This document shows, piece after piece, positions 9,177 to 18,691 of a stretch of DNA of 64,000 nt. Both the position numbers and the translations under genes were made by a program. The stretch comes from Robiginitalea sp. GTDB lineage: Bacteria > Bacteroidota > Bacteroidia > Flavobacteriales > Flavobacteriaceae. Location: the NCBI GenBank assembly GCA_024642005.1, contig JAHECA010000017.1:1-64000 (forward strand), read 5' to 3'. Each line of letters starts with the position of its first letter. Within the stretch, counting starts at the first letter, position 1. The notes under the pieces were generated by a model, which saw only the letters and a program-made list of their open reading frames with translations, searched no databases and was not told the origin of the DNA.

Positions 9177-10492
9177 GTGCCCGAACGCAAGGTCTTTAAG
9201 TGGTCTACCACAGCATTATGGCTAACGGTGTGCGTCTTGAAGAATGCTACCATGGCCAGTTTTTCGCCTTCATTGGCCCCTAATTGGTTCAGGATGTTGA
9301 GCAGGTGCATTTTCATATGGCCGCGCTGGATGCCCACCGTAACCAGGGAACGCAGCGCCGCAAAATTCTGGGCCAGGCCTGCGGCGGCCACAATCTGCAT
9401 GAGTTCGGGAGCAGAGGGTTTGCCAAGAATTTCCAGGGCCAGCCGTACCAGGGGGTGCAGGGTGGTTAAGCCCCCGACGGTGCCCAGGGCCAGGGGTACT
9501 TCCAGCCAGAACCGGAAAACCCCGTCTTCAACCGATGCACCGGTAAGGCTCCGGTAGGTACCGGAACGGGCGGCATAGGCGTGCACCCCGGCCTCTACAG
9601 CTCTGAAGTCGTTGCCTGTGGCGATTACCACGGCATCGATCCCGTTCATAATACCCTTGTTGTGGGTTACGGCCCGGTAAGGTTCACAGTCGGCAACCTG
9701 TACTGCCTGGACCAGGCGCTGGGCCACCTGCGGGCCAGACAGGCCGCCTTCGGCCTCAAGGGCCGAAGCGGGGCAGGAAACCTCGGCCCTCACCCGGCAA
9801 TCGGGCACGTAGTTGGAGAGGATGCTCATCAGGATTTCAAGGGGCGGCTCTCCTGCCAGGGCGGGGTGAACGGCCGCCTCGCGCAGCAGGGTGGCCGAGA
9901 ATTGCTCCAGGCACGAATTGATGAAGTTCGCGCCCATGGCGTCGCGGGTCTCGAACCGGCCGTGCAACTGGTAATACCCCTCCATGGCCTGGGTTTTGTC
10001 TCGGAGTTCCACGCCGAGGATACCGCCCCCCCGCCTAACCATGTTGCGGGTAATGGGCTGGGCATCTTGCAACAGGATGGGCTTTACGGCCTCAATGAAA
10101 CGGCCCAGTTTCTCCCGGTTTCCCGGAAAATAGAAATGCACCTGCCCGATTTTTTCGGTTCCCAATACCCGGGTATTGAAACCGCCTCTTTCGAGCCAGT
10201 ATTTGGCCGACTTGCCGGCGGCAGCCACAACGGAGCTTTCCTCTATGGCCATGGGAATGGCATAGAGCTCTCCGTTGATCAGGAAGTTGGGGGCCACTCC
10301 CAGGGGCAGGTAAAAGTTGCTGAGCGTGTTTTCGATGAACTCGTCGTGCAATTGCTGCAACCGCGCATCGGTATTCCAGTATTGACGCAGCAGGTTTTCG
10401 GTTTGTTCGGGGTGGGCCGTATACCGTTCGGCGATAAACCGGATCTTGCTCTCCTTGCTGAGTTTGGAGAATCCTTCTACAGGCTGAGACAT
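9173..10492 (-). CDS. mvaA: Hydroxymethylglutaryl-CoA reductase, class II (degradative-type)
   Basis: GFSKLSKESKIRFIAE; NFYLPLGVAPNFLINGELYAIPMAIEESSVVAAA; MGANFINSCLE; THNKGIMNGIDAVVIATGNDFRAVEAG. Start set at MSQPVEGF (10492) rather than ORF start 10609; a TATCTTTG element at 10511-10518 (minus) lies upstream of this start. Confidence 0.93.
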   Translation of the reverse strand: MSQPVEGFSKLSKESKIRFIAERYTAHPEQTENLLRQYWNTDARLQQLHDEFIENTLSNFYLPLGVAPNFLINGELYAIPMAIEESSVVAAAGKSAKYWLERGGFNTRVLGTEKIGQVHFYFPGNREKLGRFIEAVKPILLQDAQPITRNMVRRGGGILGVELRDKTQAMEGYYQLHGRFETRDAMGANFINSCLEQFSATLLREAAVHPALAGEPPLEILMSILSNYVPDCRVRAEVSCPASALEAEGGLSGPQVAQRLVQAVQVADCEPYRAVTHNKGIMNGIDAVVIATGNDFRAVEAGVHAYAARSGTYRSLTGASVEDGVFRFWLEVPLALGTVGGLTTLHPLVRLALEILGKPSAPELMQIVAAAGLAQNFAALRSLVTVGIQRGHMKMHLLNILNQLGANEGEKLAMVAFFKTHTVSHNAVVDHLKTLRSGT

Positions 10493-10644
10493 CTCGTTTT
10501 TTTGGAGTTTCAAAGATACGCAAAACCGCTGCAATTGACGGGCTCGCAGCCCGGGCTTCGGTCGTGAATAAAAAGTGGTGGAACAGGCGATTTCTGACAA
10601 AATATTCATAAACTTGAAGGTTTTATAACTTTTTTGGCAATACT

Positions 10645-12810
10645 ATGAAGAGACGATCCGGGCTCTGCCTGTTGTTCCTCCTGGCAGGGGCTATGCTCAC
10701 TGCCCAGCAAACGAAAATATCCCTCGAAGATATCTGGGGGGGCACCTTCCGTACTGAGGGCCTTGAGGTGCTCAGGTCTATGAAAGACGGGCAGCATTAC
10801 ACCATTCTCCACACCGATCGGGCCAATGGGCTCAGCAGCATCGATAAATACGAATACAGCACCCAGCAAAAGGTGGCCACTGTGTTGCAGACCAATGCCG
10901 CTAAGGGTATTCCCGCCTTCAGTTCCTACCAGTTCAGCGACGACGAATCGCAGGTGTTGCTGGCCACCGAGGTGGAAGCCATTTACCGCCGTTCGCGCCT
11001 GGGGATCTATTACGTGTACAACCTGACCAGCGGCGAGCTGCAGCAGATTTCTGAAAATAAAATCCAGGAGCCGACCCTCTCCCCAAACGGAGACCGGGTG
11101 GCCTACGTCTATGAGAACAACCTGTTCGTGCTGGAGCTTAGCTCCGGCCGTTTGAGCCAGATTACTACCGACGGCCGGCGCAATGCGGTCATCAACGGGG
11201 TTACCGACTGGGTGTATGAAGAGGAATTCGGATTTGTGCGGGCCTTCCAGTGGAATGCCGACGGCAGCAAAATTGCCTTCCTCCGCTTTGACGAGAGCGA
11301 TGTTCCGGAATTTTCTATGGACGTATACGGCTCAGAGCTGTATCCCATGCCCTATACCTTCAAATACCCGAAAGCCGGCGAGGCGAATGCGGTTGTTAGC
11401 CTGCACATGTATGACCTGACATCGGGCCAGACCAGGCAGGTTTCTTTGGGCGATCCCTATTACGTACCCCGCATCAAATGGATGCACCACCCCGACCACC
11501 TTAGCGTGCAGGCCCTGAACCGCCACCAGGACAGCCTGACCCTTTATCAGGTCGATGCTGCTACGCTACAGGCACAGACCTTGCTCACCGAGACCGATGC
11601 GGCCTATGTAGACGTTACAGACAACCTTACCTTCCTCCCCGACGACCGCTTTATCTGGACCAGTGAAAAAGACGGCTACAACCATATTTACCTGCATGGG
11701 GCAGACGGCCGCCAGTTGCGCCAGCTCACCAGCGGCCCCTGGGAGGTAACCGAGTATTACGGATACGACCCGGGCAGCAAGCGGATCTTCTATCAGGCTA
11801 CCGAAGAAGGTTCCATTCTGCGCGATGTATACAGCATAACTGAACGGGGCAAGGGTAAAAAGAGGCTTTCTGCAGGTGAGGGTACCCACCAGGCTGCCTT
11901 CAGCGCCGACTTCAGCTACTTTATCAATACCTTCAGCAGTGTGGATACACCTCCCGTATACACCCTGCACAAAGCCTCTGACGGTTCCCAGGTAAAGGAA
12001 CTCCAGAACAACCAGGCCTTGCTGGCCACCCTGTCGGCCTACCAGATGAGCCCGAAAGAATTCAGCACCATCGAGGTAAACGGGCACGCCCTGAACATGT
12101 ATATGATCAAGCCCCCCCATTTCGACCCAGCCAAAAAGTACCCCCTGTTAATGTTCCAGTACAGTGGCCCAGGGTCGCAGCAGGTGGCCAACTCATGGCA
12201 CGGCAGCAACGATTACTGGCACCAGCTGCTCGCCGCTGAGGGGATAGTAATTGCCTGTGTCGATGGCCGGGGAACCGGACTGAAAGGGCGCGAATTCAAA
12301 AAAATGACCCAGAGAGAACTGGGCAAATACGAAGTGGAAGACCAGATCGCATCGGCCCGGCAACTGAGCGAGCTTCCCTATATCGACACTGCCAGAACGG
12401 GTATCTGGGGTTGGAGTTATGGGGGTTTTATGGCCTCGAACTGCATCCTTAAGGGCAACGACACTTTTGAGATGGCCATTGCGGTGGCCCCGGTTACCAG
12501 CTGGCGCTTTTACGACACCATTTACACCGAGCGCTACATGCAGACCCCCCAGGAAAACCCGAATGGCTACGACCTGAATTCTCCCCTGAATTTTGCCGAT
12601 CGCCTGCAGGGCAAATTCCTGCTGGTGCACGGCTCGGCAGACGACAACGTGCACGTACAGAACAGCATGCGCCTGGTCGAGGCCCTGGTGCAGCAGAACA
12701 AGGCTTTCGACTGGGCCATTTACCCCGATAAGAACCACGGCATTTACGGCGGTAACACCCGCCTCCAACTTTTTACCAAAATGACGCGATTCGTGCTGGA
12801 AAACCTCTAG
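10645..12810 (+). CDS. Dipeptidyl peptidase IV, S9 family
   Basis: DPPIV beta-propeller; GWSYGG nucleophile elbow; HGSADDNVH; YPDKNHGI catalytic His. Confidence 0.95.
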   Translation: MKRRSGLCLLFLLAGAMLTAQQTKISLEDIWGGTFRTEGLEVLRSMKDGQHYTILHTDRANGLSSIDKYEYSTQQKVATVLQTNAAKGIPAFSSYQFSDDESQVLLATEVEAIYRRSRLGIYYVYNLTSGELQQISENKIQEPTLSPNGDRVAYVYENNLFVLELSSGRLSQITTDGRRNAVINGVTDWVYEEEFGFVRAFQWNADGSKIAFLRFDESDVPEFSMDVYGSELYPMPYTFKYPKAGEANAVVSLHMYDLTSGQTRQVSLGDPYYVPRIKWMHHPDHLSVQALNRHQDSLTLYQVDAATLQAQTLLTETDAAYVDVTDNLTFLPDDRFIWTSEKDGYNHIYLHGADGRQLRQLTSGPWEVTEYYGYDPGSKRIFYQATEEGSILRDVYSITERGKGKKRLSAGEGTHQAAFSADFSYFINTFSSVDTPPVYTLHKASDGSQVKELQNNQALLATLSAYQMSPKEFSTIEVNGHALNMYMIKPPHFDPAKKYPLLMFQYSGPGSQQVANSWHGSNDYWHQLLAAEGIVIACVDGRGTGLKGREFKKMTQRELGKYEVEDQIASARQLSELPYIDTARTGIWGWSYGGFMASNCILKGNDTFEMAIAVAPVTSWRFYDTIYTERYMQTPQENPNGYDLNSPLNFADRLQGKFLLVHGSADDNVHVQNSMRLVEALVQQNKAFDWAIYPDKNHGIYGGNTRLQLFTKMTRFVLENL

Positions 12811-12857
12811 ACAGAACGCGGCCTCTCACTAAGGCCTAACCACTAATCAACGAGACT

Positions 12858-14234
12858 ATGGACATTAGCAAACCAGCACACAAAAAGCAACTTTTCGGTC
12901 ACCCCGTAGGGTTGTACATCCTCTTTTTCACCGAATTGTGGGAACGCTTCTCCTACTACGGAATGCGAGCCCTCTTTACGCTCTTCCTGGTGGCCGAAAC
13001 CACAACCAACAACCCGGGCTTCGGCTGGACCAACGAAGAGGCCCTGGCCCTATACGGCTGGTATACCATGCTGGTGTACGTGTCGTCTATTCCCGGCGGC
13101 TGGATCGCCGACCGCCTGCTGGGGCAGAAGAAGACGGTGATGCTGGGCGGGGCCCTGCTCTGTATCGGCCATTCGGTACTGGCGTTGAATTCGGAAATGA
13201 CTTTTTACCTGGGCTGTTTGTTCATTATTTTAGGGGTCGGCTGTCTGAAGCCCAACATTTCCTCTATGGTGGGGGGGTTGTACCGCCCCAAAGATGAGCG
13301 TCGCGACCTGGGCTTCTACATCTTTTACATGGGGATAAACATCGGCGGCTTCCTGGCCCCGATACTCTGCGGCTGGATAGGTGAGAAAATCAACTGGCAC
13401 TATGGGTTTGGACTGGCAGCCATTGGCATGTTCCTCGGGCAGGCGGTATATATCTGGGGCCAAAAGTACCTGCACGGGGTAGGCGACCTCATGAGCCGGA
13501 AGAACGAGAAGGACCGGGAGATTCTGAACCGCCCCTTAAGCCCGATAGAAAGGGACCGGATCAAGGTACTGTTGCTTTCGTTCCTGCTCATTATCCTGTT
13601 CTGGGCTGCTTTTGAGCAGGCAGGCGGCCTTATGAACCTCTATGCCAAACAAAAGACTGACCGCGATTTCTTTGGGCTCTTTACCATACCGGCTTCAATC
13701 TTCCAGTCGGTCAACTCCTTTTTCATCATCACCCTGGCTACCGTGGTGGGGGCTTTCTGGCTGAAATGGCGCAAGAAGGGCCGGGAGGCATCCTCCCTTT
13801 TCAAGATTGCTGTCGGGCTTATCATTATGGCCCTCGGATTCGGCTTTATGACGGCTGCATCCGTACAATACGGCAATACCGGTTCTTCCTCCATGTACTG
13901 GCTTATTCTGGCCTATCTCTTCCATACCGTAGGCGAGCTGTGTGCCTCCCCTGTTTCCCTCTCGTTTATCACCAAGCTGGCCCCCCTGAAATACGCTTCA
14001 ATAATCATGGGGCTCTACTGGGCGGCAACGGGCCTTGGCAACAAGGTGGCCGGGCTTATTGGTGAGGCATCCCAGAAACTTGGTGAGTTCGAGATTTTCC
14101 TTGGGATAACCTTGATTTGGTCTGCCATCGGGGTAGTGGTGCTGCTGATACTGAAACCCCTCAAGCGCCTCACTCACGGTGCCGAGGAAGGCGAGACCCG
14201 GATGGAGGATGACGCAACCATAGAGGCGGCTTAA
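12858..14234 (+). CDS. Peptide MFS transporter (POT/PTR2 family)
   Basis: FFTELWERFSYYGMRALFTLFL; PGGWIADRLLGQKK; GCLKPNISSMVGGLY; FYIFYMGINIGGFLAP. Confidence 0.95.
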   Translation: MDISKPAHKKQLFGHPVGLYILFFTELWERFSYYGMRALFTLFLVAETTTNNPGFGWTNEEALALYGWYTMLVYVSSIPGGWIADRLLGQKKTVMLGGALLCIGHSVLALNSEMTFYLGCLFIILGVGCLKPNISSMVGGLYRPKDERRDLGFYIFYMGINIGGFLAPILCGWIGEKINWHYGFGLAAIGMFLGQAVYIWGQKYLHGVGDLMSRKNEKDREILNRPLSPIERDRIKVLLLSFLLIILFWAAFEQAGGLMNLYAKQKTDRDFFGLFTIPASIFQSVNSFFIITLATVVGAFWLKWRKKGREASSLFKIAVGLIIMALGFGFMTAASVQYGNTGSSSMYWLILAYLFHTVGELCASPVSLSFITKLAPLKYASIIMGLYWAATGLGNKVAGLIGEASQKLGEFEIFLGITLIWSAIGVVVLLILKPLKRLTHGAEEGETRMEDDATIEAA

Positions 14235-14257
14235 TACAGGGTCGTAAAAAAGGTTGG

Positions 14258-16297
14258 CTAGGGCCGCTTGCCTGAAGTGGGAAATTCCATTTGGAGCGCG
14301 CCCGATTGGGCCGTTGTATGAAAGGGCACCCCATAGGCAAGGCAGGTCTGCTCCCAGCGACGCACAAAACTTGTGTAGTTATTGCCGTCTGCAATTATTT
14401 GCTTCGGGTTATGCCTTTCGATAAGCCGCCCCAGGTGAATGCGGGGAGAGCCGGTGAGCAATACCAGGTCGGGAGGGCCGCCGGGGATATCATAAACACC
14501 GGCTGCGTCTACCACCAGCAGCCGTTTCCCACCCAGGGTGTAGCTGTTGTGCAGGGAATCATACCGGACTTCCCCGATACGTTCTCCGGTCTGATAAGCC
14601 TGAGCCAGGCTGGTGAATGCCCCGGGCTTTGAACTGAACACCCTCAATACGGGGCCTTCGCGCAACCAGAACCCGCCACCCGCCACCCGCTGCGGCACTA
14701 TCCACTCCACCTGCCCGGCATGGCTACGGGCCTGCCAGATGGTGAATCCCTGCAGGGCCAGGACGCAGGCCAGGGCACCCTTAAGCCAGGCGTTCGACCG
14801 GTACTGAAGTGAGCCGGCAAGGGCCAGGAGGGCACCAGAAGCCAGGCAAAGTTCTGCCGGGCCCCAGGGAATACCTGTTAAGACAAAGGCCTCCTGTCGG
14901 CTGAGCCACCCGGCCAAAGCATTCATGTTTTCCAGGATTAAGCCATAAGGCGCGGCAAACCACGCTGGCAAATTGCCGGCCGCGGCCGCCAGCAGCACCC
15001 CGAAGCCCCAGCACAAAACCAGTCCCAGCAGGGGCAGCAACAACAGGTTGGCCAGCAGGAAATGCAGGGGCAGCTGGTGGAAATAAAACAGGCTGAGCGG
15101 CAAAACCCCGAGCTGGGCAGCGGTGCCGAGGCAGCAAAGCTGCCCGACATAGGCTGGAAACCCTTTTTTAAGAGGCCAGAGCCGGTACAGGGGCGGGTAA
15201 AAAACCAGGATGGCCCATACCGCGGCAAAGCTGAGTTGGAACCCGGCCTGGAACAGCCAGAGGGGTTCCAGCACGCCCAACAGGAACAAGAGTGCCAGGG
15301 CCCAGAAATGCAGGCTTTGGCCGGGTCTGCCGCTCAGGGTCGCATAGGTTAGCAAGGAGAACAACACGGCCGCCCGTACGGCAGAAGGCCCGGCCCCGGC
15401 CAGCAGCACGTACGACCATAGGGCCAGCAGCACCAGGGCGGCCTGTACAGGTTTGCCGCGACGCAACCGCCTCAGGGGCCAAAGCAACCACGAAACCAGG
15501 CCGCTGAAAATGCCCACGTGCAGGCCCGAAACGGCCAGGAGATGGGCCGCCCCTGCCCGTTGGTAGCTGGCGAGCTGGTCGGGTGCCATGGCGTCGCGCG
15601 AGCCGAGCAAAAGGGCCTGCAGCAGACCGGTTTCCCCCCGGGCATAACCCACCTTGTTTACGACCTGTTGTAAACGCTGCCTAAGGCGGGCTATGGCATT
15701 CTGCCAGCCAGCAGACGGCATGGGCCGGTGCCGGAAGCAGCCCGGCTCCAGGCGCAGGCTGCCGTATACGCCGAGGCTTTTCAGGTAGGCCCCATAATCG
15801 AATTGATGCGGATTAGCCGCCCCGTTATTTTTCCGGATTTCCCCGACTAGCAACACCTGGTCGCCCGGCCTCCAGCCCGGGTTTGCAAGCGAATCGGGCA
15901 GGGAGAGGAGCACCCTGCCCCGTGCCCTCTCGCCGTTTCGGGCCAGTACGTTGCCCAGCCAGCGTCTCGAATAGGCGGTGGGTCGCAGTCCTGCCGACAG
16001 CTGTATTTGGTAGGTATGCCTGCCTGAAGCCGCATGTGCAAAATGGTTGGGCTGGTTTTCGGGAAGGTCGCCAGCCATGCGGAAAAGCCCGAACGCAAAG
16101 AAAACGGCACAGGCCAGGACCAGGTAGGTATGCGGGGGGCAGCTGCGACTTGAGCGAAGGGCAACCAACAGGAGCAGCATTGCGGGCAGCAGCAGGGCCA
16201 GGGCTGCGAACAGAGACGGCCTCAGGGTGTAGGCTGCCCAGATCCCAAGCGTCAGGCCGCCGGCAAGCCAGGAGGCAAGGGCTTGTCCCGACCCCAT
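14258..16297 (-). CDS. ComEC/Rec2 family DNA uptake membrane protein
   Basis: LLQALLLGSRDAM...YQRAGAAHLLAVSGLHVGIFSGL competence domain; multi-TM; short C-terminal beta-lactamase-like remnant. Confidence 0.88.
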   Translation of the reverse strand: MGSGQALASWLAGGLTLGIWAAYTLRPSLFAALALLLPAMLLLLVALRSSRSCPPHTYLVLACAVFFAFGLFRMAGDLPENQPNHFAHAASGRHTYQIQLSAGLRPTAYSRRWLGNVLARNGERARGRVLLSLPDSLANPGWRPGDQVLLVGEIRKNNGAANPHQFDYGAYLKSLGVYGSLRLEPGCFRHRPMPSAGWQNAIARLRQRLQQVVNKVGYARGETGLLQALLLGSRDAMAPDQLASYQRAGAAHLLAVSGLHVGIFSGLVSWLLWPLRRLRRGKPVQAALVLLALWSYVLLAGAGPSAVRAAVLFSLLTYATLSGRPGQSLHFWALALLFLLGVLEPLWLFQAGFQLSFAAVWAILVFYPPLYRLWPLKKGFPAYVGQLCCLGTAAQLGVLPLSLFYFHQLPLHFLLANLLLLPLLGLVLCWGFGVLLAAAAGNLPAWFAAPYGLILENMNALAGWLSRQEAFVLTGIPWGPAELCLASGALLALAGSLQYRSNAWLKGALACVLALQGFTIWQARSHAGQVEWIVPQRVAGGGFWLREGPVLRVFSSKPGAFTSLAQAYQTGERIGEVRYDSLHNSYTLGGKRLLVVDAAGVYDIPGGPPDLVLLTGSPRIHLGRLIERHNPKQIIADGNNYTSFVRRWEQTCLAYGVPFHTTAQSGALQMEFPTSGKRP

Positions 16298-16873
16298 TCA
16301 GAAGACCCGGGTGGCCTTCACAAACGCATAGTTCCAGAATCCTTCCCGCAGGGAGGAAACAATGACCCCACGGGAGGTGGTGGAGTGAATAAATCGCACG
16401 TCGTCGCCTTCCACTTCGACGACGAGCCCCACGTGGTTAATCTTTCCGCCCCTTCGGGTGGTGCGGAAAAAGAGCAGGTCGCCCTTTTGCAGCTGCCCGA
16501 CCTTTACCTTGTGGCCTTCCTGTGCCATTTCGTGCGAAACCCGGGGCAGGGTGAAATCGTTTTCCTGAAAGGAGACGTACAGGAGCCCTGAGCAGTCCAT
16601 GCCCTTGCGGGTGGTGCCCCCGTAACGGTATTTCACGCCGCTGAAAGACAGGGCAGTGGCTACCACGGCATTGACCGCGCTGTCCTCAGGGGTATCGAAA
16701 GCAGTTTCTGCGGGAAGGGAGGCTTCCCCGGCCGCTGCGGGCTGCAGCTCGGCAGGGGTTTCCGAAGCGGCCACGCTCACCGTGGGCCCCTCGGCATAGG
16801 TGGTTCTTTTTTTAACCAGGCCGCAACTGCTGAAAAGCAGCAGGACCAGGCCGATAAAACAAAGATGCCTCAT
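16298..16873 (-). CDS. NlpC/P60 (C40) peptidase lipoprotein
   Basis: Lipobox SSCGLV; KYRYGGTTRKGMDCSGLLYVSF; NHVGLVVE. Confidence 0.92.
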   Translation of the reverse strand: MRHLCFIGLVLLLFSSCGLVKKRTTYAEGPTVSVAASETPAELQPAAAGEASLPAETAFDTPEDSAVNAVVATALSFSGVKYRYGGTTRKGMDCSGLLYVSFQENDFTLPRVSHEMAQEGHKVKVGQLQKGDLLFFRTTRRGGKINHVGLVVEVEGDDVRFIHSTTSRGVIVSSLREGFWNYAFVKATRVF

Positions 16874-16940
16874 GCAGGTATAACGGGTTCTGTTCAGCTA
16901 AATTATGGAAATCGGGCGTTTCCTGTTGCGTAGGGCAAAA

Positions 16941-18059
16941 TTATTGGGGCTTGCTGAAACTTACTATCAGTCGGGCCGCATCTTTGCTGGCACCCGGCCC
17001 GCCAAGTTTCTCGCACAGTTCCCGGTAGGCTTCCAGCTGGCGGTCGCGGACAGGACCTTCCAGAATCGCCCCGAGTTCGGCCAGGAGGTTCGGGGTATTC
17101 AGGTCTTGCTGGATGAGTTCGGGTACCACCTTACGGTCCATGATGAGGTTTACCAGGGAAATAAACCGGAGTTTGATGAGTCTTTTGGCTATTTGGTATG
17201 AAACCTGACTCCCTTTATAGCACACTACCTGGGGCACATTCAGCAGGGCGGTTTCCAGGGTGGCGGTACCACTGGTAACCAGGGCTGCGTGGGCGTTCTG
17301 CAGCAGGGGGTAGGTCTGATTGGCAAGCAGGTGTACGCCGGTACCTTTCAGGTAGGTCTCGTACCGGGAAGCATCCAGGCTCGGCGCCCCGGCCACTGCA
17401 AACTGGTAGGCGGGAAAGTGCGGCACCACCGTGAGCATGGCCGTGAGGATGTGTTCGATTTCCTGGGCACGGCTCCCCGGCAACAAGGCGATAAGGGGTT
17501 TGCGGGGGTCAAGGCCGTTGCGTTGGCGGAAGCCCTGGGGGTCGGGCTCAGGAAGGCCTTCCATGGCATCGATAAGCGGATGCCCCACAAAGTGGACCTC
17601 CATGCCCCGCTCCTGGTAAAAGGCCTTCTCGAAGGGCAAGATTACGTACATATGGTCGATGTCGCGGCGGATTTTCTGCACCCGGCCGGCCCGGGAAGCC
17701 CATACCTGGGGCGAAATATAATAATGGGTGCTAATGCCCTGCAGCCTTGCCCATCGGGCAATGCGCAGGTTAAAACCTGAGAAGTCGATAAAAATAAGGG
17801 CGTCGGGTTTAAAGGCGGCGATATCCTTTTTGCAGAATGCCAGGTTCCGGAAAATATCGGGCAGGTGCCGGAGTACTTCCAGAAAGCCCATAAAGGCGAG
17901 TTCCCGGTAGTGCTTCACCAGTGTGGCCCCGGCCTGCTGCATGCGGTCGCCTCCCCAGCAGCGCACCTGGGCCTGGGGGTCTTCGCGGTGCAGGGCCCGA
18001 ATCAGGTTGGAGCCGTGCAGGTCTCCGGAGGCTTCGCCGGCAATGAGATAATACTTCAC
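16941..18059 (-). CDS. lpxB: Lipid-A-disaccharide synthase
   Basis: MKYYLIAGEASGDLHGSNLIRAL; WGGDRMQQAGATLV; ISPQVWASRAGRVQKIRRDIDHMYVILPFEKAFY; LLPGSRAQEI. Confidence 0.95.
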   Translation of the reverse strand: MKYYLIAGEASGDLHGSNLIRALHREDPQAQVRCWGGDRMQQAGATLVKHYRELAFMGFLEVLRHLPDIFRNLAFCKKDIAAFKPDALIFIDFSGFNLRIARWARLQGISTHYYISPQVWASRAGRVQKIRRDIDHMYVILPFEKAFYQERGMEVHFVGHPLIDAMEGLPEPDPQGFRQRNGLDPRKPLIALLPGSRAQEIEHILTAMLTVVPHFPAYQFAVAGAPSLDASRYETYLKGTGVHLLANQTYPLLQNAHAALVTSGTATLETALLNVPQVVCYKGSQVSYQIAKRLIKLRFISLVNLIMDRKVVPELIQQDLNTPNLLAELGAILEGPVRDRQLEAYRELCEKLGGPGASKDAARLIVSFSKPQ

Positions 18060-18060
18060 C

Positions 18061-18453
18061 CTATGTTAGCTTGTAGTAAAGAATGGCCAGGGCCGTTAGC
18101 ACTGTAGCCATGAGCACTCCCCGCGCCCGCTGGTCACGGCGCAACCTGAGGAAGCCGAAAAAGGCCACCAGGTTCAGGATGGCCCCCAGGGCCAGCAGGC
18201 TGCCCACATGCCCCTGTTGCACAGCGGCCTGATAGGTCTCTACCAGCCCCAGGTCTGAAAACAGCAGCATATAGAGCAACACCCCCAGGGTATTGGCAAT
18301 AATTCCGACCAGGAAGCCAATCGCAGTTTCTTTTCTTGTGTTGATGGCGCGCATAATGTCAATTACAGGAAAAACAATCATTAAACTGGCAGGGCCGGGC
18401 AATAAATCAGGCCTGAGCGGGGTCCTGTTCTGACCGAATGGGACCGGTTTCAA
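18061..18453 (-). CDS. Small hypothetical membrane protein (start uncertain; MRAINTRKETAIGF is a likely internal start)
   Basis: Three TM-like segments; directly upstream of lpxB. Confidence 0.6.
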   Translation of the reverse strand: MKPVPFGQNRTPLRPDLLPGPASLMIVFPVIDIMRAINTRKETAIGFLVGIIANTLGVLLYMLLFSDLGLVETYQAAVQQGHVGSLLALGAILNLVAFFGFLRLRRDQRARGVLMATVLTALAILYYKLT

Positions 18454-18691
18454 GCAGCCTGAACGTCGCGGCCTGCCTGCCGCGACCTGTGCATTTTAAG
18501 CAGTTTGTGCCACGGCTATACTTTATCATACAAAAATACGTTTTTCAGTAATAGCGCTCCCGATGGCCGCCTTAACAAAAAATTAAGCGGCTGGGCCCGA
18601 TACTGGCATGGTTTTTTCTGTATCTTGGGAGTTGATTTGATCTCAGCGCCGTGCCGGGCGCTATTCGCCCGGGCGGTAAAAAACAAGTTAC

